Source of the DNA: JALQUO01 sp964529685
Lineage (GTDB): Bacteria > Pseudomonadota > Alphaproteobacteria > Rickettsiales > Midichloriaceae
Length of the DNA: 64,000 bases
Reading direction: 5' to 3'
Assembly: GCA_964529685.1 (NCBI GenBank)
Contig: CAZGZC010000001.1
Location: 372,001-436,000, forward strand
A program made the position numbers and the translations under genes. Position 1 is the stretch's first letter; each line of letters begins with the position of its first letter. Shown piece after piece: positions 44,545-52,443 of this stretch. Below the pieces are notes generated by a model. It searched no databases. It was not told the DNA's origin and saw nothing but the letters and a program-made list of their open reading frames with translations.

Positions 44545-45190
44545 ATTTGAAATCATGCGTATCACATCTAATCTCGAATTTAATATCAGCTCCAAAATTT
44601 TTTGATATACAATCTTCATAATTCTCATTACATTGCATAACATCAAAAAATACATTTGCAGCAATAGGCTTATTGCCTGAAAAATCAGAGAATTTAATGC
44701 TTTTAATATAAGGAGTAATTGTATTGCTGAACCTGAAACGTATAATAGGACTATTATGGTTCTGGCTTGGTAAAATCTTTTTTAAAACAGATTCAAAAAC
44801 CTCATGTGAAGACATTGATCTTATATTCATAAGAGTACTACTCCAGTTCTCCTGCAAAAGAAGATCTGGATAATATGTTTCACGTAAGGATACATACCTT
44901 TTCAACATATAACTTGCCAACACTTCATTTATACTCTTATGAGGTTCTGAGAGATTATGAATATAATGCTGTTCATCTGAATCATTTTCGACATAAATTG
45001 GAAACCTCATAGTTGTTTTACGTCCTATAAATGATAACATATCATTCATTATATAAAAACCAACTAGTAAAATCAAGATTGACAATCCTAGGTTGAGTAT
45101 TTGATAAGTATTTCTAAGGTATTTCTCAATGTACCATTCTCTTGCATTTGCGTAATGTATTGCAGTTTGTTGCTTGATGTCTTCATTCAT
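44504..45190 (-). CDS. Type IV secretion protein VirB8-like (RvhB8)
   Basis: Inner membrane scaffold protein of a VirB/D4 type IV secretion system. The 228-residue protein has a cytoplasmic N-terminus (YANAREWYIEKYL), one membrane helix (about residues 32-50, ILNLGLSILILLVGFYIM) and a periplasmic NTF2-like domain with SINEVLASYMLKRYVSLRETY and IRFRFSNTITPY. This is the VirB8/TrbF layout. No other virB genes adjoin it, as is typical of the scattered rvh system of Rickettsiales, where VirB8 is duplicated. It overlaps ftsB by 41 bases tail to tail and has a 38-codon frame coupled to its start. Confidence 0.78.
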   Translation of the reverse strand: MNEDIKQQTAIHYANAREWYIEKYLRNTYQILNLGLSILILLVGFYIMNDMLSFIGRKTTMRFPIYVENDSDEQHYIHNLSEPHKSINEVLASYMLKRYVSLRETYYPDLLLQENWSSTLMNIRSMSSHEVFESVLKKILPSQNHNSPIIRFRFSNTITPYIKSIKFSDFSGNKPIAANVFFDVMQCNENYEDCISKNFGADIKFEIRCDTHDFKFKVSYYMSYPLDI

Positions 45191-45303
45191 TGAAAATTAT
45201 TATTCTTTATACTCTCTATGATTATATCAAATAATTCCTTCACTTGTACATATGGTTGATTACTAATGTTCTTAATCATCTGCTCTGTATCACAAATTAT
45301 CAT
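45187..45303 (-). CDS. Short open frame coupled to virB8
   Basis: ATG at 45303 opens a 38-codon frame (MIICDTEQMIKNISNQPYVQ...IKNNNFQ) whose TGA overlaps the virB8 ATG in an ATGA arrangement. It reads like a soluble helical peptide and I recognise no family. It may be a leader frame coupling translation into virB8, or the surviving 3' end of a decayed gene. Its short length means chance is not excluded. Confidence 0.3.
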   Translation of the reverse strand: MIICDTEQMIKNISNQPYVQVKELFDIIIESIKNNNFQ

Positions 45304-45450
45304 CTTTTTTAGAAATATACTCTAATAATCCCAAGTTGTTCTGATTTCTTGTAATGAGTAGATTAAATAATCCTTAGTTGTTTATTATAAACTCATATAG
45401 AGCTCTCATGGTACATCTTACTGCACTTAAGATCAACCATAAGTTATTTC
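45304..45450. other. Intergenic spacer without visible genes
   Basis: AT-rich spacer upstream of virB8 and downstream of the ABC ATPase remnant. I see no coding potential, RNA gene or terminator-like hairpin. It may hold the virB8 promoter, but no convincing -35/-10 pair stands out. Confidence 0.5.
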
Positions 45451-45642
45451 TTATAATATAAATAAGCTTATTTTTTTAAAATCTTGCTCTATCTTTATAA
45501 TATCTGTTTTTTCTAAAATTTTGCCTTTAGATAAAACAAGAGAAGTGTTTGTAAGTTTTCACTTTATTAAGAAGCTTTTGATCTGTGGCTATTATTAATA
45601 CTGTTGATCTAAGCTAGTAGAGCTTGCATTACCAAATTCTCT
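45451..45642 (-). pseudogene. Decayed ABC-type ATPase C-terminus (FtsE/LolD-like)
   Basis: The spacer downstream of nadD reads, on the minus strand in shifting frames, like the end of an ABC ATPase. NASSTSLDQQ resembles the Walker B/D-loop EPTSSLD, STVLIIATDQKLLNKV resembles the H-loop ILIATHD, and after a frameshift SLVLSKGKILEKTDIIKIEQD resembles the terminal beta strands, ending at a stop at 45451. The order and spacing match the family, but there are at least two frame disruptions and the N-terminal two thirds is gone. Homology is judged by eye. Confidence 0.5.
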
Positions 45643-45649
45643 GTTGTTT

Positions 45650-46291
45650 TTATTTATTAAATAAAGATTTTATAATACCTCTGAGGTCTGTTGAAGAGAT
45701 ATTATCTCTCTTCATATGAAAAACAGAAAAATCTTTTTTCGTTATATCTATTTTATCTTGGTTGCTGATATAATTTGGATTAAAATTGAAAGATGCCTTG
45801 AGATTCATTATTTTTAGGGAGATATCATTTCTTTCACAAACTACAATGTGCGATATCTCAAAGATCCTCTTCCATTTGTGCCATTTGTGTATGCTTAATA
45901 GGTTATCACATCCTATTATCCAGTATAGCTCAAAATCAGGATTCATTCTTTTGATTCTTTGTAAAGTATCACTTGAAAAATAGGTACGTTGGTTTTTCTC
46001 TATATCTAAAACTTTGATTTTATTTGAAAAATTTTTTGTAATTTGCAAGCATTTTTCTATACGTCTTTCTAGAGATTCATACGAATCTGAGTATTTGTGA
46101 GGGCTACAAGGTGTCACAAGCCAGTATACCCTAGAAAGATTAAACTTTTTCAATACTCTGAGAGATATATTAATATGGCCGCTATGTGGCGGATTAAATG
46201 AACCACCTAATAAACCAATTTTAGAACCAATGATATTTTGTATACTGTGCATATTTTGCATTGGATCACTTTTAGTGATATTTGATGTCAT
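45650..46291 (-). CDS. nadD: Nicotinate-nucleotide adenylyltransferase
   Basis: Forms nicotinic acid adenine dinucleotide in NAD synthesis. The 213-residue protein has the nucleotidyltransferase motif GLLGGSFNPPHSGHINIS, WLVTPCSPHK, IIGCDNLLSIHKWHKW and the C-terminal SSTDLRG (the S-x-T-x-x-R motif). The N-terminal 25 residues before the motif are longer than usual; internal ATGs at codons 11 and 14 are alternative starts. It is divergent from the ABC ATPase gene, with 18 bases between starts. Confidence 0.93.
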   Translation of the reverse strand: MTSNITKSDPMQNMHSIQNIIGSKIGLLGGSFNPPHSGHINISLRVLKKFNLSRVYWLVTPCSPHKYSDSYESLERRIEKCLQITKNFSNKIKVLDIEKNQRTYFSSDTLQRIKRMNPDFELYWIIGCDNLLSIHKWHKWKRIFEISHIVVCERNDISLKIMNLKASFNFNPNYISNQDKIDITKKDFSVFHMKRDNISSTDLRGIIKSLFNK

Positions 46292-46309
46292 ATTAAGAAA
46301 AAACTAGTT

Positions 46310-47002
46310 GTGGTGCTCAAAGTCAATAATATAACAAAAACAAAGGCATTAAACAATATTCTAACCGATGTAACATTTAATGTTACTATGGGAGAAATAA
46401 TAGGTATTATAGGGCCATCAGGTAGTGGTAAATCAACTATTTTGCGATGTGTAGCAAGTTTAGAAACTTATGATAAAGGCTCTGTAAAACTAGCAGATAA
46501 TGCGAGAATTGGTGTAGTATCTCAGAATTTTAACCTATTTAATAATATGTCTGTATTGAGGAACTTAGCTTATCCTCAAGAAAAAATTTTGAAACGAAGC
46601 AACGAAGAAGCAGAAGGATTATCAATACAGATGTTAAAGCTTGTTAATATGGTTCATTATTTTGATAAGTATCCACATGAATTATCGGGTGGGCAAGCGC
46701 AAAGAGTAGCAATAGCTAGAACTTTATGTATGGATCCTTCTCTTATACTCTTTGACGAACCAACTTCTGCGCTTGATCCAGAGAATGTTATAGATATACT
46801 AAATCTCATATCATCAATTATCTCCAGTACAAAAGCAATGATGATTGTTAGTCATGAGATACGCTTTATACGCTCTATAGCAAGTAGAATGTTTTTTATT
46901 GATCAAGGACAAATCAAAGTTGATAAGTCTAAAGATGAATTTTTTAATATGCAACATGAGCCAAGATTAACTGAATTTCTAGAAGCTTTTCTAAAATATT
47001 AA
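46310..47002 (+). CDS. Amino-acid-type ABC transporter ATP-binding protein
   Basis: A 230-residue importer ATPase with Walker A GPSGSGKST, the Q-loop IGVVSQNFNLFNNMSVLRNL, signature LSGGQAQRVAIARTL, Walker B LILFDEPTSALDPE and H-loop MIVSHEIRF. The FQQFNLFPHMTV-like Q-loop and EPTSALDPE are those of the GlnQ/polar amino acid family. Start is GTG (46310 or the adjacent 46313); there is no ATG. No permease or binding protein is nearby, so the substrate is unknown. tsaB starts 2 bases after its stop. Confidence 0.88.
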   Translation: MVLKVNNITKTKALNNILTDVTFNVTMGEIIGIIGPSGSGKSTILRCVASLETYDKGSVKLADNARIGVVSQNFNLFNNMSVLRNLAYPQEKILKRSNEEAEGLSIQMLKLVNMVHYFDKYPHELSGGQAQRVAIARTLCMDPSLILFDEPTSALDPENVIDILNLISSIISSTKAMMIVSHEIRFIRSIASRMFFIDQGQIKVDKSKDEFFNMQHEPRLTEFLEAFLKY

Positions 47003-47004
47003 TA

Positions 47005-47598
47005 ATGATAATTCTTAGTATAGACACATGCGGTCTTTTATATTCTATAGCGATCATAAAAAACAATGAAGTTATATCTCATGTGAAAGCATCTGATAAA
47101 AATATGCAATGTGAGGAACTTGTATTGAAAATAGAATTACTTATGAGGAAATCTTCAGTCACTTATAAAAATATAGATGTAATTGTTGTTACAAGTGGTC
47201 CAGGTACATTTAATGGAGTGAGAATAGGTATAAGTGCTACCTATGGTATAAGTCTTGCTCGTGGCATTAAAATTGCAACTATAAGTACTCTAGAAGTTGT
47301 TGCATATAGAAACAAAACAACTGCTGTATGCTTTACACCTGATTCTCAAATTGGATTTTTTCAGAAATTTGACTCAAAGTTTCAACCTCTATCTGAAGTT
47401 ATGGAAGTGAAATTAGATGCGGTAGATGAAAACAGCTTATTGGTATTTGACATAAATAGCTACGACTCATCAGAAGTATCAAATGCTATTTCCGCTGGAC
47501 TACTTTATATAACAAGAGGTAGGGCTGAGTCTAGTATTTTTTATGGAAAACCGCCTAGTATCCACGCGAAAACTGATTTAACAACGATCCTTTCTTAG
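47005..47598 (+). CDS. tsaB: tRNA threonylcarbamoyladenosine biosynthesis protein TsaB
   Basis: Partner of TsaD/TsaE in t6A37 modification of tRNAs reading ANN codons, including the Asn tRNA in this window. The 197-residue protein has MIILSIDTCGLLYSIAII, CEELVLKIELLM and the family motif VVTSGPGTFNGVRIGISATYG. The C-terminal part is reduced but keeps the fold length of small alphaproteobacterial forms. It follows the ABC ATPase by 2 bases and is convergent with a disrupted gene. Confidence 0.9.
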   Translation: MIILSIDTCGLLYSIAIIKNNEVISHVKASDKNMQCEELVLKIELLMRKSSVTYKNIDVIVVTSGPGTFNGVRIGISATYGISLARGIKIATISTLEVVAYRNKTTAVCFTPDSQIGFFQKFDSKFQPLSEVMEVKLDAVDENSLLVFDINSYDSSEVSNAISAGLLYITRGRAESSIFYGKPPSIHAKTDLTTILS

Positions 47599-47985
47599 TC
47601 AAAGTTTTGAAAGATGTCTCTTATGCTTTTTTTGTAAACACATTTCTTTTGCATCTTTATACATTTGGGTTGGATCGCTATAAAATTGCTTTACTGTTCT
47701 TACAACTTCTTGATTGTCTTGCAAAGCAAAACCATACATAGTTTCTTCTTTTGTATTCCAGAGACATACCAATCGCATACCTCCTATTGTACCATGACCA
47801 TTTTGCATCCTCCCGAGTGTTTTAATCTCAGCAAGCCTCAAATTATCACTTTGACTTAATATTTTAATTCCTGTTTCTCCCTGCCGTTGAACAAAGCCTT
47901 TTGATGCAGCAAACTCAAATCGAATTCTAACACTATATTCATCTAAATTCGCCTTGCATTTAATATGTTTATTTTATTTATACAT
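47599..47985 (-). pseudogene. Unrecognised gene with an in-frame stop at codon 4
   Basis: The minus-strand frame from 47970 to 47599 is open and reads as a good protein (EYSVRIRFEFAASKGFVQRQ, MQNGHGTIGGMRLVCLWN, FALQDNQEVV, ending KKHKRHLSKL). It lacks any ATG, GTG or TTG before 47841. Three codons beyond its 5' end, in the same frame, is ATG at 47983-47985, giving M-Y-K-stop-N-K-H-I. So a gene of about 128 codons carries TAA at codon 4 (47974-47976). Either this is a recent nonsense mutation, a sequencing error in an A/T run, or translation starts at TTG 47841 (80 residues). I do not recognise the family. Confidence 0.55.
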
Positions 47986-48057
47986 GTTGTTAATTTAACA
48001 CATTTTTTCACAAAAGTCAATTTAGAGTTTAGTTAGGTATATCTTTAGGATAAAGTC

Positions 48058-49254
48058 TTATCTACTTTGCCAATCAGCATCTATTGATTCTGGAACTTGT
48101 TTAGGCTTTTCCCATCTTGATAAAATTGGCACTAAAATTAAGAAGTGTAAAAAATACCAAGTAGTTAAAATTTGTCCAATAGTAATATAAGGTTCTTCTG
48201 CAGCTTGTGATCCAATATAACCTAGCCCTATAAATACTATATATAACAATAAAGTTAGAGCTCTAAAAATAGGTTTGTATCGCGAACTCTTTACTTTTGA
48301 TCTATCTAACCAAGGCAGTAAGAACCAAATAATTATCGCGCTAAACATAGCTATTACTCCACCTAATTTATCTGGGATTGATCTTAAGATTGCATAAAAT
48401 GGTAAAAAATACCATTCAGGTACTATATGTGGTGGGGTCACCATTGGGTTTGCTGGATTATAATTCTCAGGATCTCCTAAAGCATTTGGTGCAAAAAATA
48501 CCAATGCAAAGTATATGAAAAAATAGACTGAGAAACCAAATATATCCTTGAAAGTATAATATGGATGAAAAGGAATAGTATCTTTATCTGACTTAATTTC
48601 AACCCCAGTTGGATTATTCGAACCTCTATGATGTAAAGCTACTAAGTGGATAATTATAACTCCAACTATTAAAAATGGTAATAAGAAGTGTAATGCAAAA
48701 AATCGATTTAATGTTGGATTTGCTACTGAGAAACCTCCTAACAACCATGTATGGATTGTATCACCTATAAGTGGTATAGCTGTAAATAAACCTGATATAA
48801 CTGTTGCACCCCAAAAGCTCATCTGTCCCCATGGCAGAACATATCCCATAAAAGCTGTTGCCATCATTAATAAGAAAATTATAATCCCTATAAACCATAG
48901 CAGCTCTCTTGGCGACTTATATGAGCCATAATATAACCCCCTTCCTATGTGAATATATACAACTGCAAAAAATGTTGATGCACCTACAGCATGTGCATAT
49001 CTTATTAACCATCCATAGTTTACATTTCTCATAACATTCTCAACACTGTCAAATGCTAGGCTTATCTGAGGTGTGTACTGCATCGCGAGAAAAATCCCAG
49101 TCAATATTTGTATTACAAGTGCTATTCCAGCTAATGATCCGAAATTCCATGCATAATTTAAGTTTTTAGGAGTCCTATAATCACCTGTATATTTGATAAA
49201 TGAGAAGATTGGTAGCCTCTCTTCTATCCACTTTCTTACTCTTTTTGCTTCCAT
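48058..49254 (-). CDS. petB: Cytochrome b of the bc1 complex
   Basis: The quinone- and heme-binding core of respiratory complex III. The 398-residue protein has the four heme-ligand histidines on two helices (RYAHAVGASTFFAVVYIHIGR and the region with FALHFLLPFLIVGVIIIHLVALHH), the Qo-site PEWYF motif and MGYVLPWGQMSFWGATVIS. It is last in the minus-strand petC-petA-petB cluster, 85 bases after petA. Confidence 0.98.
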   Translation of the reverse strand: MEAKRVRKWIEERLPIFSFIKYTGDYRTPKNLNYAWNFGSLAGIALVIQILTGIFLAMQYTPQISLAFDSVENVMRNVNYGWLIRYAHAVGASTFFAVVYIHIGRGLYYGSYKSPRELLWFIGIIIFLLMMATAFMGYVLPWGQMSFWGATVISGLFTAIPLIGDTIHTWLLGGFSVANPTLNRFFALHFLLPFLIVGVIIIHLVALHHRGSNNPTGVEIKSDKDTIPFHPYYTFKDIFGFSVYFFIYFALVFFAPNALGDPENYNPANPMVTPPHIVPEWYFLPFYAILRSIPDKLGGVIAMFSAIIIWFLLPWLDRSKVKSSRYKPIFRALTLLLYIVFIGLGYIGSQAAEEPYITIGQILTTWYFLHFLILVPILSRWEKPKQVPESIDADWQSR

Positions 49255-49339
49255 TTTTCAGTTGTATTTATTATAAACCCATCACATTTATCATATACCT
49301 CAGAGCAATTACAATTTAGATGACAAAAATTCATCATTA

Positions 49340-49870
49340 CTACCCTATTTTTATTTTTGTGTCGCTTAAAAATGTATATGGCGGAACTACTAAGTTCTTT
49401 GGTGCTGGGCCTTTTCTAATCCTTTGTGATGTATCATATTGAGACCCGTGGCATGGGCAAAGAGAACCACCAAAGTCACCTTTACCGATAGTTGGTACAC
49501 AACCAAGATGAGTACAAACAGCTACTGTTACTAACCATTGTTCCTTACCTTTTTGCACTCTACCTGAATCTGTTTGTGGATCTTTCAGTTCTGATAAATT
49601 GACATCTTGTGCTTCTTTTATCTGTGCCTCTGTGCGATGCGTTATGAATACTGGCTGTCCGCGCCACATTACAGTGATTGAGTCACCTTCTTTAATACTG
49701 CTGATATCTACTTCTGTACTACCACTCGCTATGACACCTGCATCTGGTAACATAGATCGAATGAATGGCACTGCACAGACTGCTGCTCCTACACCTGCAA
49801 CTGCTGTAGCAGCTTTAACTACAAAATTTCTCCGTGTAGTTTTAGTTTCTAGGTCTTTTTCTTCTGTCAT
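49340..49870 (-). CDS. petA: Rieske iron-sulfur protein of the bc1 complex
   Basis: Carries the [2Fe-2S] cluster of complex III. The 176-residue protein has a Tat-type signal anchor (TRRNFVVKAATAVAGVGAAV) and the cluster-binding pair CTHLGCVP and CPCHGSQYD. It lies upstream of petB. A decayed GNAT gene lies between it and petC and overlaps its start. Confidence 0.97.
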   Translation of the reverse strand: MTEEKDLETKTTRRNFVVKAATAVAGVGAAVCAVPFIRSMLPDAGVIASGSTEVDISSIKEGDSITVMWRGQPVFITHRTEAQIKEAQDVNLSELKDPQTDSGRVQKGKEQWLVTVAVCTHLGCVPTIGKGDFGGSLCPCHGSQYDTSQRIRKGPAPKNLVVPPYTFLSDTKIKIG

Positions 49871-50181
49871 ATCGTCCAGCTAATTTGTTGATTGTATCTT
49901 TATCTAATCTATATACTGTCCAATGAGATATTGTTTCTGCACCTAAATTCAATTGATAGGTTATCAGAACCTGGACAGCACCATTCAACTCTTGCACAGT
50001 CAAGATTATTTACAACTTGTAGAATTAAAACTGATGCTTTAAAATTGTCACAAAATAGTGTTTCCTTTACACCATCTATTGTAGCTACAACCTTATTGGT
50101 AAGACTTGCATGTTCTGCAACTTCTTTTATAAGTATTAAGATATTTTCTGCATCACTTTGTATAGCTGCTCTAATTTTCAT
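49842..50181 (-). pseudogene. Decayed GNAT-family N-acetyltransferase between petC and petA
   Basis: A 90-codon frame from 50181 starts like a GNAT acetyltransferase: MKIRAAIQSDAENILILIKE, then EHASLTNKVVAT. After residue 58 it jumps to LDCARVEWCC, which resembles the C-terminal CxRVEW strand, so the central acetyl-CoA-binding part is deleted. The frame ends at 49909, but another frame continues with WTVYRLDKDTINKLAGRYD, matching the usual C-terminus, and stops at 49842 inside petA. An internal deletion plus a frameshift makes this a pseudogene. Its start overlaps the end of petC. Confidence 0.7.
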
Positions 50182-50938
50182 CTTTTTTCTTTTTTAAATC
50201 ACTCCAGATAGCTTTATTTGCAAAATATGAAAGTACTATTAATATACCAACAAAAGTAAGTACTCTCAAGCCTAAACTTTTTCTCTTCTCCATCTCAGGT
50301 TCAGCTACCCATTGTAAAAAATTTACTACATCGAATGCCATTTGGTCTATTGTAGCTTTTGTTCCATCATCGAATATAACCTGTCCTTCTGATATAAGAG
50401 GTGGTGTCATAGCTATCTGTCTACCTGCATAATATTGATTATAGTGCATATTGTCACCTAATTTTATTCCTTCTGGTGGATCTTGGAAGCCTGTCAAAAG
50501 AGAATAAACGTAGTTTGCACCAGCATTCCTAGCTTTAATTATGAGTGAAAGATCTGGTGGAAGTGCACCATTATTAGCTGCTCTAGCAGCTTTCTCATTA
50601 GCAAATGGACCGGGTATCTGGTCTGATGATCTCCCTGGTCGTTTAAACATATCTCCATTATCGTTCGGACCGTCCTGAATATCATACTCAGCTGCCAATG
50701 ATTTAACTTGTTCTTCTGAAAAACTAATTTGCTCAAGATCTCTAAATGCAAGTAATCTCGCTCCGTGACAAGCAGAACAAATCTCTTTATAGACTTTAAA
50801 ACCTCTTTGTATCGACTCATAATCGAATTTTCCAGTCATACCATCGAATGCCCAGATCATCTTTTGGGGTTCTTCAGCATCAGTAAATCCATATGCAATC
50901 TCTGATAAGAAAAGGATCGCTATTAAAATCCGCTTCAT
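50171..50938 (-). CDS. petC: Cytochrome c1 of the bc1 complex
   Basis: Membrane-anchored c-type heme protein of complex III, 255 residues. It has a signal peptide (residues 1-17, FLSEIAYGF), the heme motif CSACHGAR, PDLSLIIKARNAGANY, the axial-Met region near RQIAMTPPLI and a C-terminal anchor (VLTFVGILIVLSYFANKAIW). The heme is matured by system I, of which ccmA is in this window. It is first on the minus strand, so the cluster order is petC-petA-petB rather than the usual petA-petB-petC. Confidence 0.96.
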   Translation of the reverse strand: MKRILIAILFLSEIAYGFTDAEEPQKMIWAFDGMTGKFDYESIQRGFKVYKEICSACHGARLLAFRDLEQISFSEEQVKSLAAEYDIQDGPNDNGDMFKRPGRSSDQIPGPFANEKAARAANNGALPPDLSLIIKARNAGANYVYSLLTGFQDPPEGIKLGDNMHYNQYYAGRQIAMTPPLISEGQVIFDDGTKATIDQMAFDVVNFLQWVAEPEMEKRKSLGLRVLTFVGILIVLSYFANKAIWSDLKKKKDEN

Positions 50939-51184
50939 GTCTAGTTTTAGTTAAATTTATAGTCATCATAACATGTCTTATCCAGTTTTCAGATTTTATT
51001 GATTTTTTTTATAAAATTCCTATTTTTGATGAGTTAATTGCCTCTAAATTAAAAAATGATACGGTCTTCTATGTTTATCTTTAGAGTTTCTCATTATGCA
51101 TAATAAAATAGTCATACTGCTTTATTTAGTTATGAAATACAAATGAAAATTCATAGTGGCAATAATTAATCTATAGAAGAAATT

Positions 51185-52333
51185 CTAAAGCTTTTTAGAA
51201 GATTTATCAGAATAATCTGCAACCTGAAAATGTATCATGATAGCCATTAAGATCGATAAAACATCAAAGAAAAGATGAATATTTTTTTTATAAATATTGT
51301 TATATATAAAAACTGATATTAATAGTATAATAGAAAAAATCCCGTATTGGTTGCGCTTCATGATCATCAGCAACAAATTTACAGTTGTAATAATCCCGTT
51401 ATAAACGTTATAGAAAATTGATATATTTTGGTAAAAAGAGTATTTATTGTCATTAATCTTGAAAATAACTTCAAAAATCGTCTGTTTCATAAAGTCAAAG
51501 AACGGCACAATCCTAATGCTATTAGTAGGTTTAAATCCTAGCAAACTCTGTAATTGACAGAAACATGCCAGATCCATCCCATAGCAAATCCAAGCAATAA
51601 AAAACGCAATGCAGAGAGTAATACAACTCCCGATACCCCAGTCTTTTTTGAATCCCTTGCAAAGCTTTTTCTCATTCATATCCTGCCAAAATATCTGAGA
51701 AACAATGGCCATACCAGACAATAACAACCCATCAGTCCCAGAAACAGCTATAAGTAGCCCAATAACACACCCAAGCAGTATAAACTTCAGATATGATATA
51801 CAGTGCATCATAGATATGATCAACTCTAATACTAAAACTACTAACAAAGCTGATAGAATCTGAGTTGTAGATATCATTATCATATCTGTGACTGGAACAA
51901 AAATCAGAGCCAACATACCCCCGAGTAGTATATTTCGCCTAGAGATTATATATATAATCAATAGAGACCATAATATATTGAGATATCTAATAATCCTGAA
52001 ATTTTTTTCGCCAATTGTCGACAAAACCTCATTTCCAATCATCTTAGGTGTCTCCATTGCAAAGATAAAAGATATCATATCAAAATAGTTACCAGAAGGG
52101 ATAATATCTATAATCTTGAGTTGATATAAGGTTTTCAAAGATGTATAAAATACAATTCCACTCAATGGAGGTTGCATAATAGCAAACTTTTCTCTCACTC
52201 CTAAGTTGTATAATACTTGAAATCCTGTACCTACAGCTGCAATTTCATTATCTGTAATTGGTCTATCAATAGATTTTAAACAGCTATAAAACAGTATAAA
52301 ACAACTAATAAGAGTAAAAGTAAATCTTAACAT
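51185..52333 (-). CDS. Polytopic membrane protein, possible GT-C-type glycosyltransferase
   Basis: A 382-residue protein with about eight to ten hydrophobic helices. An early luminal-type loop (RPITDNEIAAVGTGFQVLYN, then AIMQPPLSGIVFYTSL) recalls the acidic first loop and the H/Q-PP-L motif of PMT/ArnT-like GT-C enzymes, but I cannot assign it to a named family. The C-terminal half is shorter than usual for such enzymes. It lies between petC (246-base spacer) and virD4 (110 bases), same strand. It could alternatively be a transporter. Confidence 0.6.
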   Translation of the reverse strand: MLRFTFTLISCFILFYSCLKSIDRPITDNEIAAVGTGFQVLYNLGVREKFAIMQPPLSGIVFYTSLKTLYQLKIIDIIPSGNYFDMISFIFAMETPKMIGNEVLSTIGEKNFRIIRYLNILWSLLIIYIISRRNILLGGMLALIFVPVTDMIMISTTQILSALLVVLVLELIISMMHCISYLKFILLGCVIGLLIAVSGTDGLLLSGMAIVSQIFWQDMNEKKLCKGFKKDWGIGSCITLCIAFFIAWICYGMDLACFCQLQSLLGFKPTNSIRIVPFFDFMKQTIFEVIFKINDNKYSFYQNISIFYNVYNGIITTVNLLLMIMKRNQYGIFSIILLISVFIYNNIYKKNIHLFFDVLSILMAIMIHFQVADYSDKSSKKL

Positions 52334-52443
52334 ACTGATTTTATATCGAATCTTACACCATATAATTATATAAAATTAATTCAGTTTATAAAAGTATTCT
52401 TAATATATATCCATAAAATTTTTAATTTGACATATTCAAAAAA

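Noticed and set aside
50893..51084. 63-codon plus-strand frame upstream of petC, ending FYVYL
   Set aside because: It starts inside antisense petC, and the rest is low-complexity AT-rich sequence; no support for a gene.
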